64,000 nucleotides of DNA. Source: Streptomyces sp. cf386. GTDB lineage: Bacteria; Actinomycetota; Actinomycetes; Streptomycetales; Streptomycetaceae. The stretch spans positions 654,965 through 718,964 of the forward strand of contig NZ_FNHV01000002.1 in NCBI RefSeq assembly GCF_900103585.1. Direction: 5' to 3'. Positions 1 to 9,086 of this stretch are shown here, piece by piece. The stretch's first letter is position 1. Each line of letters begins with the position of its first letter. The notes under the pieces were generated by a model. It was not told the origin of the DNA and made no database searches. It saw nothing but the letters and a program-made list of their open reading frames with translations. The position numbers and the translations under genes are program-made.

Positions 1-1
1 T

Positions 2-780
2 CCGGGTGCGCCGAATCCGCCTGGTGCTCCTCACGCGCCTGGTGTTCCGGGTGCTTCGGGCATGCCTGGGGCTCCGCAGCCTCCTGGAGTTCCCGGTGTT
101 CCGGGTGCGCCTGGCACTCCCGGTGCTCCGCAGCCTCCCGGTGTTCCGGGTGCGCCCGGCGCCCCGCACTCCCCAGGCGCCCCGCACTCCCCAGGCGCCC
201 CGCAGCCTCCCGGCTTCCCTGGCGGGCAGGCCTCCCAGGGCTCGGCGGGCGGCGCTCGCGGTGCCGTTCACCATGCGGAGACGGTGCTGGCCGCGCCCCC
301 GGTGGGCGGCCCCGGTGTACCGCCGCCCCCGCAGGCACCCGGCGGTCCCGGCGGTCCCGGCGTTCCGGGCGCGCCCGGTGCTCCAGCCGGTCCCGGCGCC
401 CTTGGTGCGCCCAACGCGCCCGGCGCTCCGCAGCCCCCAGGCGTACCCGGTGTTGCCGGTGCTCCTGGCCTGCCCCCGGCCCCTGGCGCGCCCGGGGCTC
501 CGCTACCCCCTGGCGTGCCCGGTGCTCCGCAGTCTCCTGGCGTGCCCGGTGTTGCAGGCGCCCCCGGCGCTCCACAACCGCCTGGCGCTCCCGGCATGCC
601 CCCAGCCCCGGGCGTCCCCGCCGCGCCCGGCGCCCCCGGCATGGCCCCGGCCACCCCGCAGCCCCCGATGCCGCCAGGTGCCGTACCGCCGCCCGGCCAG
701 CCCGGCCCTCCGGCCCCGGCTCCGGGCCAACCCTCCACCCCAGGTCGGCCCCCGGCCTACGGCTACCCTCAGCCCCCCAC
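2..780 (+). repeat. Collagen-like coding tandem repeats
   Basis: Degenerate 9- to 27-bp units encode PGAP, PGVPG and PQPPG triplets over at least 250 codons in the deaminase/SUKH-4 gene. The units are similar enough for slippage or recombination to change tract length. The tract also creates a long spurious antisense frame on the minus strand. Confidence 0.85.
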
Positions 781-1759
781 CGGCCAGCCGACCGTCGGCC
801 CCGGCTACCAGGCCGTCCTCCGCTACCGCGCGCAGGACGGGTCGGAGCAGCAGCTGATCCGGCGTTCGGCGCCGGGGACGCCGCATCCGGAGTGGCAGAT
901 CTTCCATGAGCTGCGGGGCATGAACGTGCCGCCGGACCAGGTGCTGGAGCTGCACACGGAGTTGGAGTCGTGCGAGCTGCCGGGTGCGTACTGTGCGCGG
1001 ATGATCCGGGAGCAGTGGCCGCAGGCGCGGATCACGTCCATCGCGCCGTACGGTATGGATCACACGAGCCGGCAACAGGGCATGCGGCAACTGCTCGCGC
1101 ATCAGGGTGAGTTGCACCAGGTGGCCGACGGGCCCGCCCGCCCGGCGCCGGTGCGTGCCCCGTTGCCGCAGGTGCAGCCGGCGCCGCCGATTCCGCCGGA
1201 GGGCGTGGCGCAGGAACTGGCGGGGACGTTCGGGCCGGGGATCTTCCGGTTCGAGCAGGCCGCCGTGTCCCGGCAGGGCGTGCCGCCGGTCGTGGCGCAC
1301 AGCCTGGTCGTCGGTGGTCTGCCGATGGACCTGGGTCCGTTCTTCTGGGCGCAGGCCCACCCGGGGCGGCCCGTTCCGACGCTGGCGGAGCTCGCGCAGG
1401 AGCGCGGGGTGCAGCCGGCCTCGGACGCGGGGTCGTACCTCGTCATGGGCAGCGACTTCGGCAAGGCGCTCTGTGTCCAGTACGGGACGGCGAACATCGT
1501 CGCCGTGCCGGTGGAGGCGGGCCCGGGCGGTGCGCCCGTACCGCCGCAGTTCGTGAACACGGGCCTGCCCGAGTTCCAGCGCTGCCTGGCGCTGCTCGGC
1601 CGGATGTGGCGTCTTCGCTTCGGCCTGAACCAGGAGCAGGCGGGCCGCTGGACCGTCGACTTCCAGGCCCAGCTCGCCTCCCTCGACCCGGCGGCGCTCG
1701 GCTCGCCGGAGAGCTGGTGGTCGGTGCTGTTGGAGCAGATGTGGGACGGGTTGCTGTGA
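2..1759 (+). CDS. Collagen-like / deaminase / SUKH-4 fusion protein (5' truncated)
   Basis: The reading frame is open through the left edge, so the true start lies outside the window; an in-frame ATG at 62 is inside the repeat tract and is not a convincing start. The first ~255 visible residues are Pro/Gly/Ala-rich collagen-like Gly-X-Y repeats. A deaminase-like domain follows (about 790-1100): HPEWQIFHEL supplies a His-x-Glu, and ESCELPGAYC supplies two Cys that could complete a zinc site, as in bacterial toxin deaminases. After a Pro-rich linker the last ~190 residues (GIFRFEQ ... FVNTGLPEFQRCLALL) match the SUKH-4 immunity family. Toxin-type and immunity-type domains thus sit in one polypeptide. 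Activity and substrate are unknown. Domain calls are from motif recognition, without a profile search. Confidence 0.75.
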   Translation, partial: PGAPNPPGAPHAPGVPGASGMPGAPQPPGVPGVPGAPGTPGAPQPPGVPGAPGAPHSPGAPHSPGAPQPPGFPGGQASQGSAGGARGAVHHAETVLAAPPVGGPGVPPPPQAPGGPGGPGVPGAPGAPAGPGALGAPNAPGAPQPPGVPGVAGAPGLPPAPGAPGAPLPPGVPGAPQSPGVPGVAGAPGAPQPPGAPGMPPAPGVPAAPGAPGMAPATPQPPMPPGAVPPPGQPGPPAPAPGQPSTPGRPPAYGYPQPPTGQPTVGPGYQAVLRYRAQDGSEQQLIRRSAPGTPHPEWQIFHELRGMNVPPDQVLELHTELESCELPGAYCARMIREQWPQARITSIAPYGMDHTSRQQGMRQLLAHQGELHQVADGPARPAPVRAPLPQVQPAPPIPPEGVAQELAGTFGPGIFRFEQAAVSRQGVPPVVAHSLVVGGLPMDLGPFFWAQAHPGRPVPTLAELAQERGVQPASDAGSYLVMGSDFGKALCVQYGTANIVAVPVEAGPGGAPVPPQFVNTGLPEFQRCLALLGRMWRLRFGLNQEQAGRWTVDFQAQLASLDPAALGSPESWWSVLLEQMWDGLL

Positions 1760-1779
1760 CGCCGCCCGACTGTTCCATT

Positions 1780-1855
1780 TGACGTGGCACCTGACATGAC
1801 ACCTGAGGTGACGTCTGACATGGCGTTCGGCATGACGTCTGACGTGACATCACCC
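1780..1855. repeat. Short imperfect TGACNTNTGACATG-like repeats
   Basis: Several imperfect copies of a 10-15 bp unit (tgacgtctgacatg, tgacgtctgacgtg, cacctgacatgacacctga) lie between the stop codon of the SUKH-4 gene and the following terminator. No function can be assigned. Confidence 0.55.
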
Positions 1856-1885
1856 GGCTGCCGCTGACAGCGGCGTGCAGGAGTG

Positions 1886-1927
1886 AAAGGGCCGGCTCCC
1901 GGTTGTGCGACCGGGAGCCGGCCCTTT
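1886..1927 (+). terminator. Strong hairpin terminator after the SUKH-4 gene
   Basis: A perfect 17-bp inverted repeat (1886-1902 with 1911-1927) with an 8-nt loop, opening AAAGGGCCGG and closing with CCGGCCCTTT. It lacks a long U-tract, as is usual in Streptomyces. It fills much of the 317-bp gap before the next gene; the rest (1928-2076) is leader and promoter sequence with nothing else recognised. Confidence 0.8.
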
Positions 1928-2076
1928 CGTATGCGCCCGTCTGCGCTTTTCCTGCGGGCTCAGTGCCTCCGCCCGTGTCCCGCACGCGGAGTGTCGCGTT
2001 ATGAACGCTTCCGCCCGATACATCAAGATGTGCGCTAAATCATCATTTTCGCTTCCTCGGCGGAGAGGGGTTCAGG

Positions 2077-2964
2077 ATGAGCGGCGCACCGGGCTCGCTC
2101 CACGACTTCGTGGTCGTACGCGGGCGTGGCTACCGTCCCGACCAGGTCGACGCCTACGTCGACGCCGTCTTCCAGAACCGTGACGCCGCCTGGGAACGGG
2201 CCGCCCGGCTCACCGTGCTCGCCAGGGAGATGGAGGAGGAGGCGGAGCGGTTGCGGGAGGCGGTGGCGCTACTGGCCCCGCAGACGTACGAGACGCTCGG
2301 GGAGGGCGCGCGCCGGCTCTTCGAGTTGGCGGAGGCGGAGGCCGCGGTCATGCGGGAGAGGGCGCGGCAGGAGGCGCGGCATGTGGTGGAGGAGGCGCAG
2401 ACGTACGCGGAGGGCGTGCGGGAAGCGGCACAGGCGCACGCCGAGGTCGTGGGCGCCGAGGCCGACGAGTACGCCCGTCAGCGGTTGCTCGCGGCGCGCA
2501 ATGAGGCGGGGGAGATCCGTATCGCCGCCCGGCGGGCGTTGAAGGAGGGGCGCGGGGAGGTGCTCGGGCCGTTGCGGGAGACGCGGCAGCGCACCAACGG
2601 TCTGCTCACCGACCAGGCGAAGGACCAGGCCGCGCGGATTGCCGAGGCCGAGCGGGAGGCCGAGGAACGGGTGGCCGCGCTGGGGGCGTCGGAGGTGGAG
2701 CGGCTGGCACGGGCCGAGGCCTCGGTGGCCGAGGCGGAGCTGGTGCTGGCGGACGCGGAGAACTCGGCGAAACGGTTGCAGGAGGAGGCGCGGGCGCACG
2801 CGACCGAGCTTCTCGCGGAGGCCCGGAAGCGCGCGGAGGAGATCACCCAGGAGACGGATCGGGTGCTGCACGAGCACGGGAAGACCTGGGACGAGGTGCG
2901 CACGCACATGGACCAGATGCGCAACAGCCTGATGACGCTGACCCGGCAGGCGTCCCAGGAGTGA
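2077..2964 (+). CDS. Coiled-coil protein with DivIVA-like N-terminus
   Basis: A 295-residue protein. Its N-terminus (FVVVRGRGYRPDQVDAYVDAVF, residues ~8-29) resembles the membrane-targeting start of DivIVA-family proteins (RGY-x-P-x-x-VDA). The rest is a nearly continuous Glu/Ala/Arg-rich coiled coil to residue ~290, of the type found in Streptomyces polar-growth and cytoskeletal proteins (often annotated as cellulose-binding protein). There are no membrane segments. The ATG follows GAGAGGGG at good spacing. A role as a scaffold or filament-forming protein is inference; the substrate or partner is unknown. Confidence 0.7.
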   Translation: MSGAPGSLHDFVVVRGRGYRPDQVDAYVDAVFQNRDAAWERAARLTVLAREMEEEAERLREAVALLAPQTYETLGEGARRLFELAEAEAAVMRERARQEARHVVEEAQTYAEGVREAAQAHAEVVGAEADEYARQRLLAARNEAGEIRIAARRALKEGRGEVLGPLRETRQRTNGLLTDQAKDQAARIAEAEREAEERVAALGASEVERLARAEASVAEAELVLADAENSAKRLQEEARAHATELLAEARKRAEEITQETDRVLHEHGKTWDEVRTHMDQMRNSLMTLTRQASQE

Positions 2965-3043
2965 GCGACGCCGGTTGCGGGACGCTGCGTCCGGGCAAGG
3001 TGGGAACGGGAACCGCCCTGTATCGGACGTGAGTTGAGGCACC

Positions 3044-4165
3044 GTGGACTGGCTGAGCGCGCAGGATGTCGTGGCTGTGGTGGCGGTCGTCGTGATGGTC
3101 GTCGCCTCGGTGGCCATGGTCTGGTACGAGCGCCGGGTGCCGCGTCGCAAGCAGATCGGTTACCGGGTGCAGATGGACAGCCCGGTCGACGACGATGCGT
3201 GGCGGCGACGAGCCGGTGTCCGCCTGGGTCTGTTCGACGAGACACCGGGCATGGACGACGCGACCCTCGTGCTGCTGCGGATCGAGAACGACGGCACGCA
3301 GAGCATCGGGAACGACGACTACACGGGCCGCGAACACCACGGCCTCACCGTGATGTTCACCGACCGCGCGGTCCGGGGCGTCTCGGTCACCCAGCCGCCC
3401 CACCTCGATCACCTGATGGACCACTTCACGCCCTCGGTGGGCTTCGGCTACCAGGGCAACCAGCTGCGCCTCCCGCGCGTGCCGCTCAACCGTGGTGACC
3501 ACTTCAAGGTGCTGGTGCTGCTGTCGGGCGGCCGCGTGGGGAGCCCGGTACGACTGCTCGGCGGTATCCGGGACGGCGAGGTGCACCCCAACCGCGCCGC
3601 GACGCCGGACGACAGGCCGCCGCTGTTCAGCGCGGCCGCCCGGCTGATCACCTTCGCGCTGATGCTCTGCGTCCTGGCACTCGCCGGGCTGGTCCTCACC
3701 CGCGACACCGCGTCCGACGGCGGGGGCGTGCCCGCGGCACAGGTGGTCGTCGCCGCCGTGGCCGCCGCCGCGACGGGTGCCCTCGCGGGGGCGGTGCTGA
3801 GAGGCCGTGGACGTCACCACGTCCCCGGCGCCGCCGTACAGCCCGCGGACTCTGCCCGGCGCCTCCGCGAGATGACCCTCCTGGCCGCGGTGGCCCTGCT
3901 CGGATACGCCATCGCCTTCCTGGCCGCCCGGCCCCTGCTCGACGAGCCCCACCCACTCGGCTTCGACGCCTCCGAGACCGCGCAGGTCATCGTGGCGATC
4001 GCGGGCCTGACCTCGGGCGTCACCGCGGGCGCGGCAGCGATCATCAAGGCGGTGGCCCATCTCACCTACGCCAGGGCGGACCTGCTGCGCGCCCGTGGCA
4101 ATCAACCACGGGCGGAGACCGGCGAGGACCCCGACGCCGAGATGCAGCCCGCCCCCGGCGAGTGA
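3044..4165 (+). CDS. Hypothetical membrane protein
   Basis: Starts at GTG. Residues 5-28 form an N-terminal membrane anchor (VVAVVAVVVMVVASVAMVWY). A soluble domain of ~170 residues follows (LVLLRIENDGTQSIGNDDYTGREHHGLTVMF), reading like a beta-rich extracytoplasmic or cytoplasmic module. The C-terminal half has about four membrane helices (residues ~205-350), ending in a charged tail. No catalytic motif or family is recognised. It lies 79 bp downstream of the coiled-coil gene in the same direction and could be cotranscribed with it. It converges on the symporter gene with a gap of only ~30 bp. Confidence 0.65.
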   Translation: MDWLSAQDVVAVVAVVVMVVASVAMVWYERRVPRRKQIGYRVQMDSPVDDDAWRRRAGVRLGLFDETPGMDDATLVLLRIENDGTQSIGNDDYTGREHHGLTVMFTDRAVRGVSVTQPPHLDHLMDHFTPSVGFGYQGNQLRLPRVPLNRGDHFKVLVLLSGGRVGSPVRLLGGIRDGEVHPNRAATPDDRPPLFSAAARLITFALMLCVLALAGLVLTRDTASDGGGVPAAQVVVAAVAAAATGALAGAVLRGRGRHHVPGAAVQPADSARRLREMTLLAAVALLGYAIAFLAARPLLDEPHPLGFDASETAQVIVAIAGLTSGVTAGAAAIIKAVAHLTYARADLLRARGNQPRAETGEDPDAEMQPAPGE

Positions 4166-4196
4166 CCCGGAGGCCACTCGGAGGCTCCCCCTCGGC

Positions 4197-5807
4197 TCAG
4201 TTCCCCCTTCGCACCGCCCCCGCCAGAATCCACCCCTCCACGGCCTCGTACTGCCGCCGCTGTTCCTCCGACTCGCTCCGCCCGGACGCGACCGTCCCCA
4301 GCCACCCGAGGAGGAACCCGGCCGGAATCGACACGAGCCCGGGTGTCGTGAAGGGGAACCAGTTGAAGTCGGCGTCGGGGAAGGCGGAAATCGGTGACCC
4401 GGAGACAAGATTGGTCCCCGGCATCAGGACCAGCACCACCGCCGAGCCGCCGATCAGCGTCCACAGCAGGCCGGCGCGGGTGTACCGGCGCCAGAAGAGG
4501 CTGTAGACGAGGGCCGGCGCGATGGCGGAGGCGCCGAGGGTGAAGGACAGGGTCACCAGTGGCTGCAGGCTGCGGTGCTGGACCATCGTCGCCAGCACGA
4601 TCGCCGGGACGCCCACCGCCAGCGCCGACAGTCGTGCCACCGCCATCTCGCGGCGGCCGGACAGCTCCCGCAGCCGGGTGGCGAACACGTCATGGGCGAG
4701 GGAGTTCGCGCAGGCGAGGATCATGCCCGCGACCGAGGCGAGCACGGTCAGGAAGATGGCCGTGGTGACCGCCGTGAAGACGAGCGTCTCCGTGGTGGAG
4801 ACATCGACGCCGAACGCGGCCCTGGTCCCCAGCAGATACGCCGTGTTGCCCTGCGGATCCGCCCCGGCGATCACCTCCCGCCCGATCAGTGCCACGGCGC
4901 CGAAGCCGATCACCGTGATCACCAGCACGAACACCGCCACGCTGGACACCGCCCAGGACATGGACCGCCGCACCTGACGCGCACCGCTCGCCGTGTACAT
5001 GCGCATGGTGATGTGCGGCAGTACCGCACCGCCGAGGACGACCGCGAGCTGGGAGCTGATCATGTCGAGGCGGGGGTGCGGACCGCCCGAGAACTGCAAG
5101 CCCGACTCCAGGAACGCCGAGCCGACCCCGCTCCGCGCCGCCGCCGCGTCGAACAGCGCGCCCGGATCCCAGTCGAACCGCCGCAGCACCAGTACGGCGA
5201 CCACGACGCCCGACCCGAGCAGCATCACCATCTTCAGGATCTGGATGAGGGCGGTGCCCTTCATCCCGCCGATGGCCGCGTAGCTGATCATCAGCACACC
5301 CAGCCCGACGATGCACCCCGTCTTCAGGGAGTCGCCCGAGAACCCCAGGATGAACGCCAGCAGTTGCCCGGTCCCCGCCAACTGCACCAGCATCAGCGGC
5401 ACCAGCGCGGCCAGCGTCACCACGCACGCCGCGACCCGTACACCCCGCCCCGGCATCCGGCGCGCCAGCGCGTCGCCCATCGTGAACCGGCCCGCGTTGC
5501 GCAGGGGTTCGGCGAGCAGGAACATCAGCAGCATCAGCGACAGGGTCGTGCTCAGCGCCAGCACGATGCCGTCGTAGCCGCACAGCGCGATCACCCCGGT
5601 CGTGCCCAGCACGGTCGCCGCGCTGATGTAGTCGCCCGCGATCGCCAGGCCGTTGCGCATGGGGGACAGGGAGCTGTAGCCCGTGTAGAACTCGTCGAGG
5701 TCGTCCCGGTCCGGGCCCATCATCACGCACAGCAGCAGCGTGATCGTGGCCACGGTGCAGAACGCGACCAGCGACCACGCCTGCGCGTCCGAGCTGAAGT
5801 CCGTCAT
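4197..5807 (-). CDS. Sodium:solute symporter (cation acetate symporter type)
   Basis: A 536-residue polytopic membrane protein of the SSS family with about 13 predicted helices. Family signatures include DEFYTGYSSLSPMRNGLAIAGDYISAATVLGTTGVIALCGYDG near the N-terminus (the sodium/substrate helix) and GGMKGTALIQILKMVML (the classic SSS G-G-M-x-G-x-x-x-x-Q motif). It overlaps the upstream DUF485 gene by ATGA. A DUF485 protein plus SSS symporter is the ActP/YjcH arrangement for acetate and other short-chain monocarboxylates, so acetate or pyruvate uptake is the likely role; the substrate is inferred from family and context. Confidence 0.85.
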   Translation of the reverse strand: MTDFSSDAQAWSLVAFCTVATITLLLCVMMGPDRDDLDEFYTGYSSLSPMRNGLAIAGDYISAATVLGTTGVIALCGYDGIVLALSTTLSLMLLMFLLAEPLRNAGRFTMGDALARRMPGRGVRVAACVVTLAALVPLMLVQLAGTGQLLAFILGFSGDSLKTGCIVGLGVLMISYAAIGGMKGTALIQILKMVMLLGSGVVVAVLVLRRFDWDPGALFDAAAARSGVGSAFLESGLQFSGGPHPRLDMISSQLAVVLGGAVLPHITMRMYTASGARQVRRSMSWAVSSVAVFVLVITVIGFGAVALIGREVIAGADPQGNTAYLLGTRAAFGVDVSTTETLVFTAVTTAIFLTVLASVAGMILACANSLAHDVFATRLRELSGRREMAVARLSALAVGVPAIVLATMVQHRSLQPLVTLSFTLGASAIAPALVYSLFWRRYTRAGLLWTLIGGSAVVLVLMPGTNLVSGSPISAFPDADFNWFPFTTPGLVSIPAGFLLGWLGTVASGRSESEEQRRQYEAVEGWILAGAVRRGN

Positions 5808-6325
5808 CGCCCGGCCTCCCTCTTGCCCGCCTCGCGCTTGGCCTCCACCGCGGCCTCCTTGCGGATGCGGTCCGCGAGCGGGTCGACGTAACGGCCGGCC
5901 GTGTGCTCATACAGCCATATCGCCAGCCAGGTGACGGGCAGTTGGAGCAGCGCGAGCAGCAGGCCGGTGGGCAGCCCGTCGGTGATGGTGCTCGTCATGA
6001 ACCCGGGCGCGACGGCGGACAGGATCAGGAAGAGGGTGAAGTACCCGAGTGCGGTGAGCGTCGCCACGCGCCGCTGCCAGCGGTAGGCGGTGCGCAGGAT
6101 CCGCAGGTCGCTGTGGTGCCCGAGGGGCGGGTGGTCCGGGGTTCGGTGGCGTGGGGGTGCGGTCGGCTCCGGAGGGGTGGGGGGTTGCCAGGGGTAGGTG
6201 GCGTACGACGGGGACGCGGACGGAGACGGGGGTGCCGGTGGGGCCGGGTACCGCGGGAACGGTGAGAACGGGTCGTGCGGGTCATACCGGTCGTGCGGGT
6301 CGTACGGGTGGTACGGGGAGGACAT
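5804..6325 (-). CDS. DUF485 domain membrane protein
   Basis: A 173-residue protein. The first ~70 residues are Pro/Tyr/His/Asp-rich and disordered (HPYDPHDRYDPHDPF). The C-terminal ~100 residues are the DUF485 unit: two membrane helices (TALGYFTLFLILSAVAPGFM and GLLLALLQLPVTWLAIWLYEHTAGRYVDPLADRIR). The ATG at 6325 was chosen over an in-frame ATG at 6397 because AAGGAG lies seven bases upstream. Its stop overlaps the symporter start (ATGA), indicating translational coupling. DUF485 proteins accompany ActP-type symporters; their exact function is not established. Confidence 0.85.
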   Translation of the reverse strand: MSSPYHPYDPHDRYDPHDPFSPFPRYPAPPAPPSPSASPSYATYPWQPPTPPEPTAPPRHRTPDHPPLGHHSDLRILRTAYRWQRRVATLTALGYFTLFLILSAVAPGFMTSTITDGLPTGLLLALLQLPVTWLAIWLYEHTAGRYVDPLADRIRKEAAVEAKREAGKREAGR

Positions 6326-6553
6326 CCCGGTGCTCCTTGCGTGGCTCGGGTCCGGTGCGGCGGACCGCAGGGAGTGTGTGGGGGGCGGGCGAGCCACGCA
6401 CGTTACTGCGCAGTACCGGGATGGTCGAGGGTTTCACCAAACTGAGTGGTCGGTATGCGCTTACTTACGCCGAACTGTGTCTGACCTGGGGTGTTACCCC
6501 GGTTAACTCAGACCTTTGTGTCCACTGTGGGGCTACTGGAGGCGACCGCGGCC

Positions 6554-8968
6554 CTACTTGAGGTGAACGAGGGCCACACTGCCGGGCACCTCGCCGCGCC
6601 CGCCGCCCGCGTTGTCGAGCCGCGCCCGGAACGCCAGCCGCCGATCCACCCGCCGCCGCACCGAACTCCCCGCCACCACCAAGAACTCCACACCGACCCG
6701 CCCCTCGGCCGGCACCCACACCCGCGTACCCGCCGCCGGCCGCACCGACCACCCCGCCCCCATCGCCTCCGCCGCGACCGTCACGTACTGCCCCGAGCCA
6801 CCGAAGTTGTAGACGTCGACGGTCATGCGCGTACGGCGGCCGAGGCGGTAGCCGTACGGCGGCGGCGCGTCGCCGTTGTCCTTGCCGGGCGCGGCATTGC
6901 GGGCGGCGTAGCGCTGGCTGAGGACGATGTGCTCGGCGGGGGAGAGGGCGCCGGGGCGGTGGCGCACACCGGCACCCCGTAGGTCGGGAGACCCGGCACG
7001 CGAGACGACGTAGACCGGATCCGGCGACACGATCACGGCGGCCCCCTCCGTCAGGTCCGCCAACGGCCGCCCCATGATGTCGTACGCCACCCCGGGCACC
7101 GGCACCCGCAGCCGCACGCGCGCGGGCCGTTCGGCCCACACCACCGTGACCCGCTGCCCGCATCCGTCGTCGAAGACGAACCCCCGGACGCCGGCAGGCG
7201 GATGCCGCACCGGCCCGACGAAGTGCGCCGCGCCGAGCAGCGAGGTCAGCGCGGCGAAGGCGCTGTAGGCGGGGAGGGGCCCGAAGTCCCGGTCGAGGAG
7301 GCCGAAGTACACGCCGTCGTCGTGCAGCGGCGGTCCCGCGAACCAGAACTGCCGACCGTTCCCGGCGGCCAGCCCTTCCACCATCGACCGCACCAGGAAC
7401 CGTGCCTGGACGCGCTCCTGCGCCGGGTTGAGGTCGCCGGACGTCTCCAGGAACGCCCCGCACTCCGTCATCCACAGCGGTACTTCATCGGCCCCGTGCC
7501 GCCGGGCGAGCGCGTGCTGCTCGTCCGCCGCGCCGGGGAACGCGGGATCGTCCTGCTCGGCGGGATCGGGATAGCCGTGGAAGGCCCACACATCGGCGTA
7601 CCGGACGACGTCGTTCGCGAGCATCAGGTCCTGGAAGGGGCCGGCCTGGGCGAGGCCGGGCAGGACGACGAGCGGCGGTTCGTCACAGGCGTCCTTGGTG
7701 CCGAGCGCCGCCGCCTTCACAAACGCGGCGTGGGCGTCGCCGGTGCTGCGGGTGGTGTCGACGTCGGGCTCGTTGGAGAGCTGGAGCGCCTCCGGGGCGG
7801 CCAGGGCGAGGCGGCGGGCGTAGCGGTAGGCGTGGCGCAGGTCCGCGGGCAGGGGCAGCGAGGCGTCGGTCATCGCCCACTCGGGGGCAGGGGAGAGGAC
7901 GTCCAGGACGGCGAGACCGTGGGCACGCAGCGTGCGGGTGACGCGGTCGTGGTGCGCGGTGTCGTACGCACCGGGTGTGGGCTCGGCGACCGGCCAGGAC
8001 TGTCCGTCGCGGATCCAGGCGGCTCCCATGTCCCTTACGGCGGCGGCGAATTCGTCCAGCCGGGAGGGCGGTACGAGGGAGGACGCCCAGACGTTGACGC
8101 CGAAGCGGTTGGCGGTCGCGTCGGTGACCGCGGGGCGGGCCGGGAGACGGGCGAAGGTGCTTGACGTGCCGTCGTCGGTGCGGATGCGGTAGTGGCCGGG
8201 CGGGAGGTCGGCGGGGAGGGGGACCGTCGTGGTGGTGTGGCCTGCGCGGATGGTCGTACCGCCGTCGGTGACCTGGTGGCCGAAGTAGTCGGTGACGGTG
8301 TAGCGGACTGGGTGCGGGCGGGTGGCGTGTCCGTCGAGGGTCAGGCGGAGGTGGGCTGGGGTGCCGACGCGGTGGCGGCGGACATGGGCCTCGCGGAGAG
8401 CCGGGCCGGGCAGAGGGCGCAGGGTGAAGTGGTCCAGAGAAAAGGCGTAAGCAGTGGTGTTGTCAAGGATCGTGGGCTCGATGACCCGCAAGGTGAACGT
8501 GTTGTCCCCACCGCGGAGTTCCCGGGTGCCGAGATCCAGGACGGACAGATCGCCCCAGGCGGGCGGCGAGCCGTACCAGTGCGGTTGGGAGCGGGCGAGG
8601 TCGGTGAAGGGGCCGTCGTTGACCGACAGTTGGAGGTAGGAGGCGACGGCCTCCGTGTGCGGTGTCTCCACGGGCGCGGTCGCGACGGCGGTGAGCGCGT
8701 ACACCTGCTGGTGCGGGACGCGGACGCGGTATGTGGCGTACCAGCCGGTGTCCGGCGGGGGGTGTTCGCTCGTGAGCAGGGCGAGGTAGCGGCCACCGGA
8801 GGCGCGGCGGTCGCGGGCGACCGGGATGTTCGTGCGGGTCGGGGACTCGCCGGGGACGGTGATCCCTCCAGGGCCGGCTGCGCGGGCGGTGCGCGTGCCG
8901 ATGCCCGTCGCCGCCACCACCGTCGCGCCCAAGCCCGCCGCCATCGCCGTACGCCTGTTGAAATCCAT
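6554..8968 (-). CDS. Tat-exported glycoside hydrolase-like protein (clan GH-A type)
   Basis: 804 residues. It starts with a twin-arginine signal (MDFNRRTAMAAGLGATVVAATGIGTRTARA), which selects the ATG at 8968 over the longer open frame. An N-terminal beta-sandwich-like region (residues ~40-310) precedes a TIM-barrel-like domain. That domain has NEPDVD near residue 398 (candidate acid/base Glu) and WMTECGAF near 498 (candidate nucleophile Glu); the ~100-residue separation fits clan GH-A retaining enzymes. The C-terminal ~200 residues are beta-rich. The exact GH family and substrate are not recognised; GH39/GH5-like enzymes are the nearest in motif. It probably acts on an extracellular polysaccharide. 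Confidence 0.7.
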   Translation of the reverse strand: MDFNRRTAMAAGLGATVVAATGIGTRTARAAGPGGITVPGESPTRTNIPVARDRRASGGRYLALLTSEHPPPDTGWYATYRVRVPHQQVYALTAVATAPVETPHTEAVASYLQLSVNDGPFTDLARSQPHWYGSPPAWGDLSVLDLGTRELRGGDNTFTLRVIEPTILDNTTAYAFSLDHFTLRPLPGPALREAHVRRHRVGTPAHLRLTLDGHATRPHPVRYTVTDYFGHQVTDGGTTIRAGHTTTTVPLPADLPPGHYRIRTDDGTSSTFARLPARPAVTDATANRFGVNVWASSLVPPSRLDEFAAAVRDMGAAWIRDGQSWPVAEPTPGAYDTAHHDRVTRTLRAHGLAVLDVLSPAPEWAMTDASLPLPADLRHAYRYARRLALAAPEALQLSNEPDVDTTRSTGDAHAAFVKAAALGTKDACDEPPLVVLPGLAQAGPFQDLMLANDVVRYADVWAFHGYPDPAEQDDPAFPGAADEQHALARRHGADEVPLWMTECGAFLETSGDLNPAQERVQARFLVRSMVEGLAAGNGRQFWFAGPPLHDDGVYFGLLDRDFGPLPAYSAFAALTSLLGAAHFVGPVRHPPAGVRGFVFDDGCGQRVTVVWAERPARVRLRVPVPGVAYDIMGRPLADLTEGAAVIVSPDPVYVVSRAGSPDLRGAGVRHRPGALSPAEHIVLSQRYAARNAAPGKDNGDAPPPYGYRLGRRTRMTVDVYNFGGSGQYVTVAAEAMGAGWSVRPAAGTRVWVPAEGRVGVEFLVVAGSSVRRRVDRRLAFRARLDNAGGGRGEVPGSVALVHLK

Positions 8969-9086
8969 GACTTCAGCAGACGTGGCCGACAGGCGACGGG
9001 GCGTCCTCCGGGAGGGTGGTCCGTCCCCGGAACGGGGATAGGGGGCGTGCCCTAGGGCCTGTCCTGCTGGTGGTCGCCGTGGCGGC

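Noticed and set aside
268..738. Gly/Pro-rich collagen-like frame on the minus strand
   Set aside because: Reverse reading of the plus-strand Gly-X-Y tract, which also gives Gly/Pro codons; it does not continue into a domain.
4575..5891. 438-residue plus-strand frame opposite the acetate symporter
   Set aside because: Arg/His-rich shadow; the minus strand shows clear SSS-family motifs and a coupled DUF485 gene.
8448..8450. TTA codon on the minus strand in the glycoside hydrolase gene
   Set aside because: The triplet is out of frame; the encoded residues are Ala-Tyr-Ala.
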